Shown here: positions 17,349 to 25,847 of the stretch, piece by piece
How the letters are laid out: each line of letters opens with the position of its first letter
Position numbering within the stretch: the first letter of the stretch is position 1
DNA from: Myxococcota bacterium
GTDB taxonomy: Bacteria; Myxococcota_A; UBA796; JAFGLY01
NCBI GenBank assembly: GCA_024276675.1
Contig: JAJRWT010000089.1
Location: forward strand, 1 to 64,000
Length of the DNA: 64,000 bases
Direction of reading: 5' to 3'
Notes under the pieces: generated by a model
What the model was told of the DNA's origin: nothing
Databases searched by the model: none
The model's input: the letters and a program-made list of their open reading frames with translations, nothing else
Program-made: the position numbers and the translations under genes

Positions 17349-17357
17349 AGAATACCA
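17349..17357 (-). promoter_or_regulatory. Extended -10 promoter element for the MopE-repeat lipoprotein
   Basis: The minus strand reads TGGTATTCT: a TGN extension followed by TATTCT. It lies about 37 bases before the ATG at 17312. No clear -35 hexamer is present. Confidence 0.4.
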
Positions 17358-17501
17358 GAGATGCTCCTGCCGTGGAGTTTGGATGGCGTGCCGGCATGTG
17401 GTATTGATTTCGAAGTTGATGGGCCTGTCGAACGCGGTGTCCGGGAAAATGACACCCGTCCCTCCCCTCCGGGCCGTATACCATCCCCGCAAGGAGCGCG
17501 C

Positions 17502-18464
17502 GTGGGCACCCAAAACCAAGAAGCCGCCGACACACCCTGGACTGGCAGGGTGGTCCTGGTCACCGGCGCCGGTGGCTTCCTCGGGTGGCACCTGTGCCAC
17601 CTGCTGGCGGCCCGGGGAGCCCAGGTACACGGCATCGTGCGCGATTCCCCCGCGCCACCGGTCATCACGCCACACAGGGTGGACATGACGCGCTACGGTG
17701 ATTGGCAGAGGGTGTTCCACTCGGTCCGACCGGAGCTGGTGTTCCACCTCGCCGCGCCCGTGGATCTGGACAGATCCTGCCGGGCCTTTTCCAGGCTTCG
17801 GGCCGGCATCCTGGATGCTACGCACCACGTGGCCCTGACCTGCCTGGATGCCGGTACCCGCATGGTCCATGCCTCCACCTGTGAGGTCTACGGCACCCAC
17901 AGTCCTCCATTTTCCGAAGATCTCCCGCCCTTGCCGGTTTCCGCATACTCGGCCCTGAAGGCCTCTGCCAGCTCCTGGCTTCTCACCCTGCATCGCCTCC
18001 ACGGCCTGCGGGTCACTATCGTGAGGCCCTTTCTCACCTACGGTCCGGGCCAGAGAGCCGGTCCCCTCGTGGCCAACGCCGTGCGAGCGGCGCTGGCCCG
18101 GACTCCCCTGAACATCACTTCCGGGGGCCATACCCGCGAGTTCAACTACGTGGCCGACACAGTGGCGGGCATAGCCTCCGCGGCTTCGGTCAGGGCCGTC
18201 GGTCGTGTCGTGAACATCGGCGGAGGTCCGGAGCTGAGGGTGCAGGACATGGCCCGGGAGGTTTTTTCCCTGGCGGGGGCCGACCCGGGCCTGGTGAGAG
18301 TGGGCGCCCTGCCACGGCGCAAGGGTGAGCCTGAGCGCTTCTTCGGGGACCACAGCCTGGCCAGGCGCCTGCTGGGCCACGAACCGCGGGTGGACCTGCA
18401 CCAGGGGCTCATGCTCACCATTCAGGCGGCGAGGCGCCGCGCCCGGAGCAGCGGCCATGGGTGA
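17502..18464 (+). CDS. NAD-dependent nucleotide-sugar epimerase/dehydratase (extended SDR)
   Basis: A 320-residue protein from GTG 17502, fixed by AAGGAG at 17491-17496. The N-terminal Rossmann motif is GAGGFLG. The catalytic Tyr-Lys pair is in YSALKAS (Y-x3-K), and the upstream serine region is MVHASTCEVYG. The later RPFLTYGPGQ and the family's typical FNYVADTVAGI complete an extended SDR of the sugar epimerase/dehydratase class. The substrate is probably a nucleotide-activated sugar such as UDP- or dTDP-hexose; the sequence alone does not say which. The cupin gene starts within its last codons, and a GT-C-like membrane protein follows, so this is a three-gene unit for a surface sugar. Confidence 0.9.
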   Translation: MGTQNQEAADTPWTGRVVLVTGAGGFLGWHLCHLLAARGAQVHGIVRDSPAPPVITPHRVDMTRYGDWQRVFHSVRPELVFHLAAPVDLDRSCRAFSRLRAGILDATHHVALTCLDAGTRMVHASTCEVYGTHSPPFSEDLPPLPVSAYSALKASASSWLLTLHRLHGLRVTIVRPFLTYGPGQRAGPLVANAVRAALARTPLNITSGGHTREFNYVADTVAGIASAASVRAVGRVVNIGGGPELRVQDMAREVFSLAGADPGLVRVGALPRRKGEPERFFGDHSLARRLLGHEPRVDLHQGLMLTIQAARRRARSSGHG

Positions 18465-18996
18465 TTCCCCGCAGAGGCGACGAGGTGGCAAACCCGGGAG
18501 CGCCCCCAGCCTGGCCCAGCAAGCTGCACTGGCTTCGGGCCCACCCAGGAGCCCTCGGGCCGGGGCAATCGGCGGCCTCTCCGCCCACCATGGGGCTGCA
18601 CCCGCCTTGCAGGGTGGAAGCCGGGCCAGCGGACTCGCCGGGGTGCGGGTGGAGAGGATCGTCCGCCTGGAGGACTCCCGCGGTCACCTGGCCAAGATCG
18701 CACCCTTTGCCGTGCCGGGCGAAGTATACTGTGTTTCCATCGCGCCGGGATGCTCCAGGGGGCACCATTTCCACCTGCGCACCGGAGAATGGTTCACCTC
18801 CTTGACGGGCGGCGCCGTGCTCGAGATCACCTCGAGAAAAACGGAAGAATCCCTGAAGTTGGAGCTGGGTGGAGTCAGGGTCTGGGTTCCTCCGGGCCTT
18901 GTGCATGCCATCTACGCTCCTGCCAGGCAATCATGCCTGGTCCTGGCGCTGGCCGACACCATCCACGACCCCGACGATGTCTACCCCTGGCCATGA
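18457..18996 (+). CDS. Cupin-fold sugar isomerase/epimerase-like protein
   Basis: A 179-residue protein whose ATG lies 8 bases inside the epimerase gene, with GGAGC upstream. The first 60 residues are low-complexity (Ala/Gly/Arg/Pro). The remainder is a cupin with RGHHFHLRTGEWFTSLTGGA and VWVPPGLVHAIYA. The paired His residues after RG and the E-W-F-x-S-x-x-G-G-A pattern resemble the C-terminal cupin of CapF/WbjC (UDP-2-acetamido-2,6-dideoxy-hexulose reductase) and the FdtA/WxcM ketoisomerases. In CapF an SDR and this cupin are fused; here they are adjacent, overlapping genes. Action on the epimerase product is inferred. Confidence 0.75.
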   Translation: MGDSPQRRRGGKPGSAPSLAQQAALASGPPRSPRAGAIGGLSAHHGAAPALQGGSRASGLAGVRVERIVRLEDSRGHLAKIAPFAVPGEVYCVSIAPGCSRGHHFHLRTGEWFTSLTGGAVLEITSRKTEESLKLELGGVRVWVPPGLVHAIYAPARQSCLVLALADTIHDPDDVYPWP

Positions 18997-20899
18997 AAGC
19001 CTCCACCCCGAGGCCCTGTCCCAACTGACGGGAGCGATCCCCAGCTACCTTGCGGTCCTGTTGCCGCTGGCGCTGCCGGGCCTGTTGGCCCTGGCGCCTC
19101 TGCTGGGAACACCCTGGTGGTTCGCAGCCTTGTTGGTTCCACCCGCCATGTTCCTCGCGCAGGGCTGGGGTCTTGCACTCTGGATGAACGAGGGGCGGTG
19201 CTGGACGCGCCTGGAGCTGGGGTTGACTTCCGGCTGGCTGGGGATCGCGGCCACGCTCGTGGAAGTGGTGTTGGTGAGGGAGTTGGGCCTGCCGCCGAAC
19301 CTTCTCCCGGTCATGGCGCTGGTTGTGGCGGGCCTGGGTTTGCTGTTGGTCCGTGCTCGCGGAGCCCTTGTCCTGCCCCGTGGTGGCGGGCCGGGAGCCC
19401 TCAACGGCTTGCTGGGCCTGGCAACGGTATTCCTGGCGGTAACGGCTCTGGCGCTGTGGCGGCTCCCGGACCTGTTGAGACCCCTGGACGCCTACTGGTG
19501 GGACTCCAGGGCCGAATCGGCCTTGCACGAGCCGGTCAGCCTGCGGATGGATGCTCTCTCTGCCGTGGGTTGGCCCGAAGCAGGAGCCCTGGCGGGGGAG
19601 CTTGGCCGGGGTCGTCACCAACTCGAAGTGACGGAGGCGGGCGACCTCCTGGCCCTGGCGCGGGGCGACGTTGGCCTCGATCTGGCCCTGGGGCAGGGGC
19701 AGCAGGAGCTGGACCGGGCGGAGTTGGTGGCGGCTCCAACTGTCGAGCCGGAGGAAGGCCCCGTGGATCGTTACCTGGATCGCGGAATTGTGGCGGTGGA
19801 GGCACACCTGGAGACGGGAACGGCCTGGCTGGACCTGGACCGCGATGCCACGGTGTACCTGCTGCCCACGGCCCTGGCGGTCTGGTCCCTGGACCACTGC
19901 GAGGTGCTGCGCTTCGTTCACTACTACCAGATCCTAAACATCGTCGAAAACCAGCGTTGGGCTACCGAAATACTCACGCACAGGCGCCTCACCGTGAGCC
20001 AGCCCCCACTCTGGTCCTATCTAATGGCGCCGCAGGTGGCTCTCGCTTCGCCCGGGCTTCCCGCGGCTTCGGTGCTGTTTCTATGGGTCCTGGTGTTCGT
20101 AGGGGCCCACGCGCTACACCTGCTGGAAGTGCTGGCTCCCCGTGCCCCGGCCATGGCCTGGCTGTTGCCGGGAATGGCGATGCTGATGCAGGGGCGGCTG
20201 ATGGTCGACCCCGGGAGCCTCAATTTTCCCGACAACCTGTACACCGCGGCCATCCTGGCTGGACTCGCGGCTCTCCTGCAAGGTACTGCTCCGCGATTCG
20301 GTTTCATGGCTCTGGTCTCGGGTCTTCTACGATACGCTGGCACACCCTTTCTGCTGCTGCTGGCTCTTCTCTCTGCCGTACGGAAACCCGGCTCCAGGGG
20401 CGGCCTGTTGTCAGGGGCCATGGGCCCTGGGAGAGCGCTGTGCTGGGGATTCGCGGTTTCAGGAATTACCCTTGGATTTGCCGTGGTGCTGGGATTGTAC
20501 GCCGGGACGCTCCAGGCTTGGATGCAGTCCATCTCTTTCGAGATCCTTCCTGAACACTGGCACGGCGACTACGACCCCGCTGTCCTGCTTTCCCGCGTCC
20601 CCCGTTTCTATTGGCTGTGGACCGTGTACTCCGGGGGCAGCCTGCTCCTGGCCTTGTTCCTGGCCCGGGGGCCGTCACGTTTCCCGCTCTGGGCAGCCCT
20701 CATCTATTCGCTCCTTCTTTGCACCATCGATCATTTCCCCAGTCATTACTTTCTTCCCCTTGTCCAACTGGCGGCCCTGGCCCTTGCCGCGGCGCCGCCG
20801 CCTCCGCTGTTGCTGCGCCCTGGCCGTTGGGCAGCCAATCTTCCGCCCCTGCTGGGCTGTCTGGGTTTTCTGGCGGCGATCCTGTGGCTGCCCGTATAG
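18977..20899 (+). CDS. Polytopic membrane protein, GT-C glycosyltransferase-like
   Basis: A 640-residue protein starting at ATG 18977, 20 bases inside the cupin gene. It has roughly ten or more hydrophobic segments. One soluble region of about 180 residues follows LDAYWWDSRAESALHEP, in the place where GT-C enzymes carry their first extracytoplasmic catalytic loop with acidic residues. RLTVSQPPLWSYLMAP resembles the HxPLYY-type loop of PMT/ArnT-like glycosyltransferases. Assignment to a lipid-linked-sugar glycosyltransferase is by topology and context (epimerase and cupin upstream), not by a firm family match. An alternative is a polysaccharide polymerase-like protein. Confidence 0.6.
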   Translation: MSTPGHESLHPEALSQLTGAIPSYLAVLLPLALPGLLALAPLLGTPWWFAALLVPPAMFLAQGWGLALWMNEGRCWTRLELGLTSGWLGIAATLVEVVLVRELGLPPNLLPVMALVVAGLGLLLVRARGALVLPRGGGPGALNGLLGLATVFLAVTALALWRLPDLLRPLDAYWWDSRAESALHEPVSLRMDALSAVGWPEAGALAGELGRGRHQLEVTEAGDLLALARGDVGLDLALGQGQQELDRAELVAAPTVEPEEGPVDRYLDRGIVAVEAHLETGTAWLDLDRDATVYLLPTALAVWSLDHCEVLRFVHYYQILNIVENQRWATEILTHRRLTVSQPPLWSYLMAPQVALASPGLPAASVLFLWVLVFVGAHALHLLEVLAPRAPAMAWLLPGMAMLMQGRLMVDPGSLNFPDNLYTAAILAGLAALLQGTAPRFGFMALVSGLLRYAGTPFLLLLALLSAVRKPGSRGGLLSGAMGPGRALCWGFAVSGITLGFAVVLGLYAGTLQAWMQSISFEILPEHWHGDYDPAVLLSRVPRFYWLWTVYSGGSLLLALFLARGPSRFPLWAALIYSLLLCTIDHFPSHYFLPLVQLAALALAAAPPPPLLLRPGRWAANLPPLLGCLGFLAAILWLPV

Positions 20900-21009
20900 G
20901 CACCCGGTTTCCACCGGTTTTCCGGCCTTTCGATACGCCGCTGTCGCCCGGGGGCTTGCCGCTTTCTCTTCGGAGGGATAGCCCATGCGCGAAAGGAGTT
21001 CACGACCAG

Positions 21010-22332
21010 ATGTTTTCTCCACGCGAGTTGTCCCGCTGCCTGTGCTGCACCCTGGCAATCTCTGCAGTCCTGGGCTGCGCCGACACCGGCCAGCCGACGA
21101 GACCCGAATCCAACCTGGCTGCAGATGCAAAAGTCAGCACGCCTCCCCAACCCGCTGCGGTAGTCACGCCACCCGAGCCCGTACAGGATCCCTTGGTGGG
21201 GGGGCCGTACCCGGCGTTGCTGCTCTCCCAGGCGTGGTTCTGGAAGAACGCCCAGGGCAAGCCCAAGCCCGGACCCGCGCGGCTGGAGATCTGGCGCGAC
21301 ACTCCTGATGGCTGGAAGAGAACCCGGCTGGAGGATCCCGACTCGAACGTCTTCCACAAGGCTCTGCTGTACCAGGGGGGGATCCTCACTATCGCTGCGG
21401 AGCAGGCCATGCTCAAAAAATGGACCTTCCAGGGCGGTGCCTGGCAGCAGGAACTCCTCTGGACAAGGAAGTGGGACGGGCGTTTCAACCGCCTCCGCGA
21501 CATCGAAGTGGGCGACGTCGACGCCGACGGCAAGGACGAGTTCGTCATCGCCACCCACGACTACGGCGTGGTGGCCGTCTACAACACCGACGAACCCGGG
21601 GGCGCCGTGGTGGAGCTGGATCTCAAGCCCGACACGTTTGTTCACGAGATCGAAATCGGCGACATCGACGGCGATGGCAAGCTGGAGTTCTTCGCGACTC
21701 CCAGCGCCCGGAACAAGGCAGGCGTTTCCCAGGAAGGCGGCGTGGTCATGTACCGCTGGGACGGCAGCACCTACCAGCGCACCTGGGTCGAGCACTTTAC
21801 CACCACCCACGCCAAGGAAATACTCGTCACCGACACCGACCAGGACGGTACAGACGAACTCTACGTAGCCCTGGAAGCCCAGTTGGACGATCAAAAGCAA
21901 ATCGTGAAGCCCGTAGAAATCCGTCGCTACCTGCCCGATGGCAAGGGCGGTTTCACTTCATCCACCGTGGCTACCCTGTCTGATCAGCAAAACCGTTTCC
22001 TGCTGGCCGGCGATTTCGACGGCGATGGCCAGGTGGAGTTGGTCGCCGCCGCCATGCGTACCGGCGTCTGGATCCTGGAGCGGGATCCCGACAATCCAGA
22101 GGGCCAATGGAATGCCACCTGCATCGACGACAACTCCTCGGGTTTCGAGCACGTGGCCTTCGGTGCAGATCTGGATGGGAAGCCCGGCCTGGAACTCTAC
22201 GTGGCGGCAGACGATCAAAGGGAATTGAAGCGATACACCTACAACAAGGAGTCCGGTGCCTACCAGCGTGAAGTACTGGCCCACCTGGCCGACGACACCT
22301 TCACCTGGAACATGGAGGCAGGTCTGCTATAG
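21010..22332 (+). CDS. VCBS/FG-GAP repeat lipoprotein
   Basis: A 440-residue lipoprotein. The ATG at 21010 follows AAAGGAG by 11 bases. The signal ends in ISAVLGC, with a Pro-rich linker after it. The rest consists of FG-GAP/VCBS-type blades with calcium loops DVDADGKDEF, DIDGDGKLEF, DTDQDGTDEL and DFDGDGQVEL spaced about 50-70 residues apart, suggesting a beta-propeller. Such proteins bind ligands or sugars at the surface; no catalytic residue is visible. The BMC-domain gene begins 85 bases downstream on the same strand, with no obvious terminator between, so co-transcription is possible though unexplained. Confidence 0.85.
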   Translation: MFSPRELSRCLCCTLAISAVLGCADTGQPTRPESNLAADAKVSTPPQPAAVVTPPEPVQDPLVGGPYPALLLSQAWFWKNAQGKPKPGPARLEIWRDTPDGWKRTRLEDPDSNVFHKALLYQGGILTIAAEQAMLKKWTFQGGAWQQELLWTRKWDGRFNRLRDIEVGDVDADGKDEFVIATHDYGVVAVYNTDEPGGAVVELDLKPDTFVHEIEIGDIDGDGKLEFFATPSARNKAGVSQEGGVVMYRWDGSTYQRTWVEHFTTTHAKEILVTDTDQDGTDELYVALEAQLDDQKQIVKPVEIRRYLPDGKGGFTSSTVATLSDQQNRFLLAGDFDGDGQVELVAAAMRTGVWILERDPDNPEGQWNATCIDDNSSGFEHVAFGADLDGKPGLELYVAADDQRELKRYTYNKESGAYQREVLAHLADDTFTWNMEAGLL

Positions 22333-22417
22333 GAGCTTGGCAACAAGCGCCACCGGCCCCATCTGCCAGCGGCGGCCCAGACACAGGCGAAGTTCCAATC
22401 CAACGAAGGGAAGGCCC

Positions 22418-23131
22418 ATGAGCCAGCTCAAGCCAAGTACGACTACCCAATCCATTTCAGATACCACCCAGTTCGAGCTGCGAACCTATATCTTCATGGA
22501 CCAACTTCAGCCTCAGCTCGCCCAGTTCATCGCCAAGGACAACCGGGTCTACGACCCCAGCGAATATGATGCCGCCTTGATGCTGGAGCTGGCGCCCGCC
22601 ATGGAAATCCATCGCATGATCGACCTGGCCCTGAAAAACACCAGGGTCAGGCTCGGATCCGTGGTGACTGAACGCCACTTCGGGCTGATGCAGATCCAGC
22701 ACGCCGACCAGGGCGAAGTGGTCCAGGCCGGCGAGGCGGTTCTCCAGCAGACCGGCCTCTCCTACTTCGACAGGGCCAGGGTCAAGGTTCTCACCAACAT
22801 GATCATCCGGGGTATAGAGCAGGACCACGCCATCTTCTTCACCGGCACCTCGAAGGGCTACATGGTTCTGGCCGACGAATCCGTGCTCATCCTGGAAACG
22901 ACGCCCGCCGCCTACCTCTGCATCGCCTGCAACGAGGCCCTGAAGGCGGCAGATGTCAAGCTCATCACCATGCGTCCCTTCGGCGCCACCGGCAGGCTCG
23001 TCATGGCCGGGTCCGAATCCGAGATCGACTCGGCGGCGGAGGCCGCGTTGGGGATCCTGGACAGGCTCAACCTGGAGTTGGACCAGCACGGCTCCCAGGC
23101 CACCCACGACGAATCCAGGTACTCGGGTTGA
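22418..23131 (+). CDS. Tandem BMC-domain (BMC-T-like) microcompartment shell protein, orphan
   Basis: A 237-residue protein with GAAGGGAAGG upstream of the ATG. After an N-terminal segment (LRTYIFMDQLQPQLAQFIA) two BMC-type units are visible. The first is at about 51-112 (AALMLELAPAMEIHRMIDLA, ALKNTRVRLGSVV, GEVVQAGEAVL). The second is at about 150-220 (SVLILETTPAAYLCIACNEA, LKAADVKLITMRPFGATGRL, SEIDSAAEAALGIL). The pattern of a VLxLE strand, a D-x-ALK helix, a second strand pair and an E/D-V/I-x-A helix is that of Pfam BMC, and the length fits trimeric BMC-T shell proteins. No other shell protein, encapsulated enzyme or BMC-H/BMC-P gene occurs anywhere in the window. A shell, pore or nanotube role is inferred. 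A signal peptide is absent, so it is cytosolic. Confidence 0.8.
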   Translation: MSQLKPSTTTQSISDTTQFELRTYIFMDQLQPQLAQFIAKDNRVYDPSEYDAALMLELAPAMEIHRMIDLALKNTRVRLGSVVTERHFGLMQIQHADQGEVVQAGEAVLQQTGLSYFDRARVKVLTNMIIRGIEQDHAIFFTGTSKGYMVLADESVLILETTPAAYLCIACNEALKAADVKLITMRPFGATGRLVMAGSESEIDSAAEAALGILDRLNLELDQHGSQATHDESRYSG

Positions 23132-23479
23132 GCCGGCACGCCCCGTGGCAGAGCCAGCACCGGGGGAACGGGCTTTCATCCCCCTGGCCATGAGCCGGAG
23201 GCCACGCGGTCCCGCGAGGGTGAACACGTCCGGAGAGAGCTGCAAGTCTGCCTGTGAAAAAGCTGACTGATGCCCCTACCGGGTAAGAATTTCCCTTGAG
23301 TCCTGTGGAAACTTCCATATCAGGGCTGCCCCGTGCCGCCACCCTGCTCCGTTGCGGAAAGGGGGTGTGTGGGCTGGTCGAACCCCTTGCTCAACCACGG
23401 GGTTCAGAGCCATGGAAGACCACAGCTCTCCGGCAGGACCGGGGGCTATCCAGTTTCAACAGAAACCCGAGGAGAACAC
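23132..23479 (+). other. 348-base intergenic region with hairpin, upstream of the porin
   Basis: The gap contains a perfect seven-pair dyad: GAACCCC (23380-23386) and GGGGTTC (23399-23405) around a 12-base loop. It also contains TTGAGT followed after 16 bases by TATCAG near 23297-23325, at best a weak promoter. GAGGAG at 23469-23474 is the porin ribosome-binding site. No short gene was recognised. Confidence 0.4.
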
Positions 23480-24688
23480 ATGCGCATCGTACAGAAAGCG
23501 ACCAGGGCGGTGGCGGCAGCCACGCTGCTCCTGGCCATGGCCGGCAGGAGCACTCCGGCCATGGCGTTGGCTCCCATCAAGTTGGACGACGACAAGACCT
23601 TCAAGGTGGGCTTTCTACTGCAACCACAATTTCTTTTCCAGCAGGACGGAGCCACCAGGGAAGGCGCCTGGAGCTATGACCCGTTCTTGAGGCGTGCCAG
23701 GATCATCTTCGCCGCAAAGGTCACCGACAGGGTGCACTTCTTCGCCGAGACCGACAACCCCAACTGGGGAAGGGACGGCGATTATTCCGGGAGCACCTTC
23801 ATACAGGACGCCTTCGTGGAATTCAACGTGGATCCAGCCCTGCAAATCGACTGTGGAATGCTGCTGGCGCCCTTCTCCCACCACGGCATGCAGGGAGCCA
23901 TCACCTTGTTGGGGCTCGATTACCACTCCTCGGTCATCAAGTATGTCCCCGGATCCAGCATGATCTGGCGCGACATGGGAGTCATGTTCCGCGGCGCGCT
24001 GGCCAATGACCGTATCGACTACCATGTGGCCGTGCTCAACGGCGTGGACAGCCAGTCGGTGGACTACGGCCAGGAAGATGGCCTCTCCACCGACTTGAAC
24101 CCCGGCGACCTGCCCCGCATCGTTGGACGGCTCACATTCAACCTGTTCGAGGCCGACGCCGGCCCCGGAGCCGGTGGGTTCTTCTATGACGGGATCTACC
24201 TGAAGACCGAGGGCAACGAGATAATCAGCCCCAAGAAGATGCTCAGCTTCGGTGTCAGCCTGGACTGGCAGCAGGACGCCATCATCACCGGGGGCGAGGC
24301 AGTGGATGCTCTTGCCTTCGCGGGCGACGTCTTCATGGACCTCCCCATGGGGGATGGCAGCAGGTCGCTGAACGGCCAGGCCGACTTCTATTACTACGAC
24401 CACGGCGAGGGCTCCGATACCACTGGCATAGGTCTACTCACCGAGGCGGGCTACCGTATCAACCAGGTGGAGCCCATTCTGGCCCTGGAGTACTTCGACG
24501 TGTCCGGCGAGGGAGACGAGCAGGCAGGAGACTACCTTGCCGTCACGGGTGGCGTGAACTGGTGGTACAAGGGTCACAACACCAACGTCAAGGCGCTCGT
24601 GGGTGCCAGCCGCACCGCTGATGGCGACTCCGCCACCGACGATGCCTTCGGCCTCCACGGCCTGGTGCAGACCCAGTTCTTTTTCTGA
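23480..24688 (+). CDS. Outer-membrane porin, phosphate-selective porin (OprO/OprP)-like
   Basis: A 402-residue protein starting at ATG 23480 behind GAGGAG. A Sec signal (RAVAAATLLLAMAGRSTPAMA) precedes alternating amphipathic strands such as FKVGFLLQPQFLF, RRARIIFAAKVTDRVHFFAE, FIQDAFVEFNV and GVNWWYKGHNTNVKALVG. The chain ends in the aromatic LVQTQFFF, the C-terminal signature of BAM-assembled beta barrels. The strand content and the RRARI-x-F start fit the porin O/P family, which forms anion-permeable channels. Selectivity cannot be read from the sequence. It lies 348 bases after the BMC gene and probably has its own promoter. Confidence 0.8.
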   Translation: MRIVQKATRAVAAATLLLAMAGRSTPAMALAPIKLDDDKTFKVGFLLQPQFLFQQDGATREGAWSYDPFLRRARIIFAAKVTDRVHFFAETDNPNWGRDGDYSGSTFIQDAFVEFNVDPALQIDCGMLLAPFSHHGMQGAITLLGLDYHSSVIKYVPGSSMIWRDMGVMFRGALANDRIDYHVAVLNGVDSQSVDYGQEDGLSTDLNPGDLPRIVGRLTFNLFEADAGPGAGGFFYDGIYLKTEGNEIISPKKMLSFGVSLDWQQDAIITGGEAVDALAFAGDVFMDLPMGDGSRSLNGQADFYYYDHGEGSDTTGIGLLTEAGYRINQVEPILALEYFDVSGEGDEQAGDYLAVTGGVNWWYKGHNTNVKALVGASRTADGDSATDDAFGLHGLVQTQFFF

Positions 24689-24740
24689 AGTATGCACGCC
24701 GGCCAACATCCGGTTCCCCGGGCGAGGCGTTTCCACGGCG

Positions 24741-24760
24741 GCTGCGGCGGATACCGCAGC
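24741..24760. terminator. Hairpin between convergent porin and MreB-like genes
   Basis: GCTGCGG (24741-24747) and CCGCAGC (24754-24760) form a perfect seven-pair stem with a six-base loop between two convergent genes. There is no T-tract on either side, so intrinsic termination would be inefficient. Confidence 0.4.
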
Positions 24761-24777
24761 TACTTCGCATCCCTGCC

Positions 24778-25806
24778 CTATTTCAGGAGCGTGTTCATCT
24801 TCCTGGCCAGAGCCTTTGCCGAGCCCATGACCACCATGGAGAATGGATCTTCCGCCATGACAACCGGAAGCCCGATGACGCGGCGGATCTCTTCGTCCAG
24901 GCGCGGCACCAGCGCCGCTCCCCCGCTGAGCAACAGGCCCCTGTCCACGATGTCGCCCAGGAGTTCCGGTGGGGTCTTTTCCATGGCCCGGTGAATGGTT
25001 TCCAGGATCTTCCGGATGGGGGGGTCGATGGCCGAGCGGATCTCGGTTGCCCGCACTTCCACGGCCCTGGGGTAGCCTGATTCCAGGTCGCGCCCCTTCA
25101 CCAGCCATCGTTCATCGGTTCCCTTCCTGGCCCTGGTGAGATGGAGTTTTGCGTTCTCGGCGGTCCTGGCTCCGATGGCCAGCCCGTGTTCGTGGCTCAT
25201 GTGCCTGGTGATGGCGTCGTCCATGGCCTCTCCGCCCATGCGGAGGGAGAAGCCGTGGACGATGCCCGCCATGGAGATGACCGCCACCTGGGTGGTGCCT
25301 CCGCCGATGTCGACGATCATATGGCCGATGGGTTCGGTGATGTCCACCTCGGCGCCCATGGCTGCCGCCAGGGGGGCCTCCACCAGCGAGACGCTGCCGG
25401 CTCCCGCCGCCTCGGCACAGTCCCGGATTGCCCGTTGTTCCAGGTCGGTGGTGCCGTAGGGTATGCCGAGCACGGCTCGCGGCCCAAGGATGGCCCGTTT
25501 GCCCATGGCACGCCGCATGAGACTGCGTAGCATGACTTCGGCGGCTTCGAAGTCGGCAATCACTCCTTCCCGAAGCGGCCTGATGGAGCGGAGGCCGGCC
25601 GGGGTTCGACCAAGCATGGTCCCTGCCGCGGTGCCCACGGCTATTGCGGCTCGGCTATCGGTGTCGTCTCCCCGCACCGTGACGACGGATGGTTCACGAA
25701 GCACGATACCGCGGTTTTTCACGTAGACACGCGTGTTGCTGGTCCCCATGTCGATGGCCATGTCAGTGGAGAGCCAGCTCGTGATGGCGGGTAGCAGTTC
25801 CGACAT
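24778..25806 (-). CDS. MreB-like bacterial actin
   Basis: A 342-residue actin-family protein. The phosphate-1 loop is MAIDMGTSNTRVYVKNRGIV, followed by LREPSVVTV. The connect region and second phosphate loop read HMIVDIGGGTTQVAVIS, and the adenosine motif is LLLSGGAALVPRLDEEI. The length equals canonical MreB (about 340-350). Canonical MreB organises lateral wall synthesis and is usually followed by mreC and mreD. Neither is here, so this may be a second, specialised paralogue. Several conserved positions are altered relative to textbook MreB (DMGTSNT for DLGTANT). The FKBP gene lies 41 bases upstream on the same strand and may share its transcript. Confidence 0.88.
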   Translation of the reverse strand: MSELLPAITSWLSTDMAIDMGTSNTRVYVKNRGIVLREPSVVTVRGDDTDSRAAIAVGTAAGTMLGRTPAGLRSIRPLREGVIADFEAAEVMLRSLMRRAMGKRAILGPRAVLGIPYGTTDLEQRAIRDCAEAAGAGSVSLVEAPLAAAMGAEVDITEPIGHMIVDIGGGTTQVAVISMAGIVHGFSLRMGGEAMDDAITRHMSHEHGLAIGARTAENAKLHLTRARKGTDERWLVKGRDLESGYPRAVEVRATEIRSAIDPPIRKILETIHRAMEKTPPELLGDIVDRGLLLSGGAALVPRLDEEIRRVIGLPVVMAEDPFSMVVMGSAKALARKMNTLLK

Positions 25807-25847
25807 GCCTCGCCCGTTGTGCCCTGGGATCGTAGATGTGAGTGTCG

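Noticed and set aside
16503..17501. Upstream extension of the epimerase frame
   Set aside because: It would overlap the lipoprotein gene on the other strand, and the AAGGAG-GTG at 17491-17504 followed by the Rossmann fold defines the start.
23297..23325. TTGAGT/TATCAG promoter before the porin
   Set aside because: Weak match to both hexamers; left only as a note in the intergenic entry.
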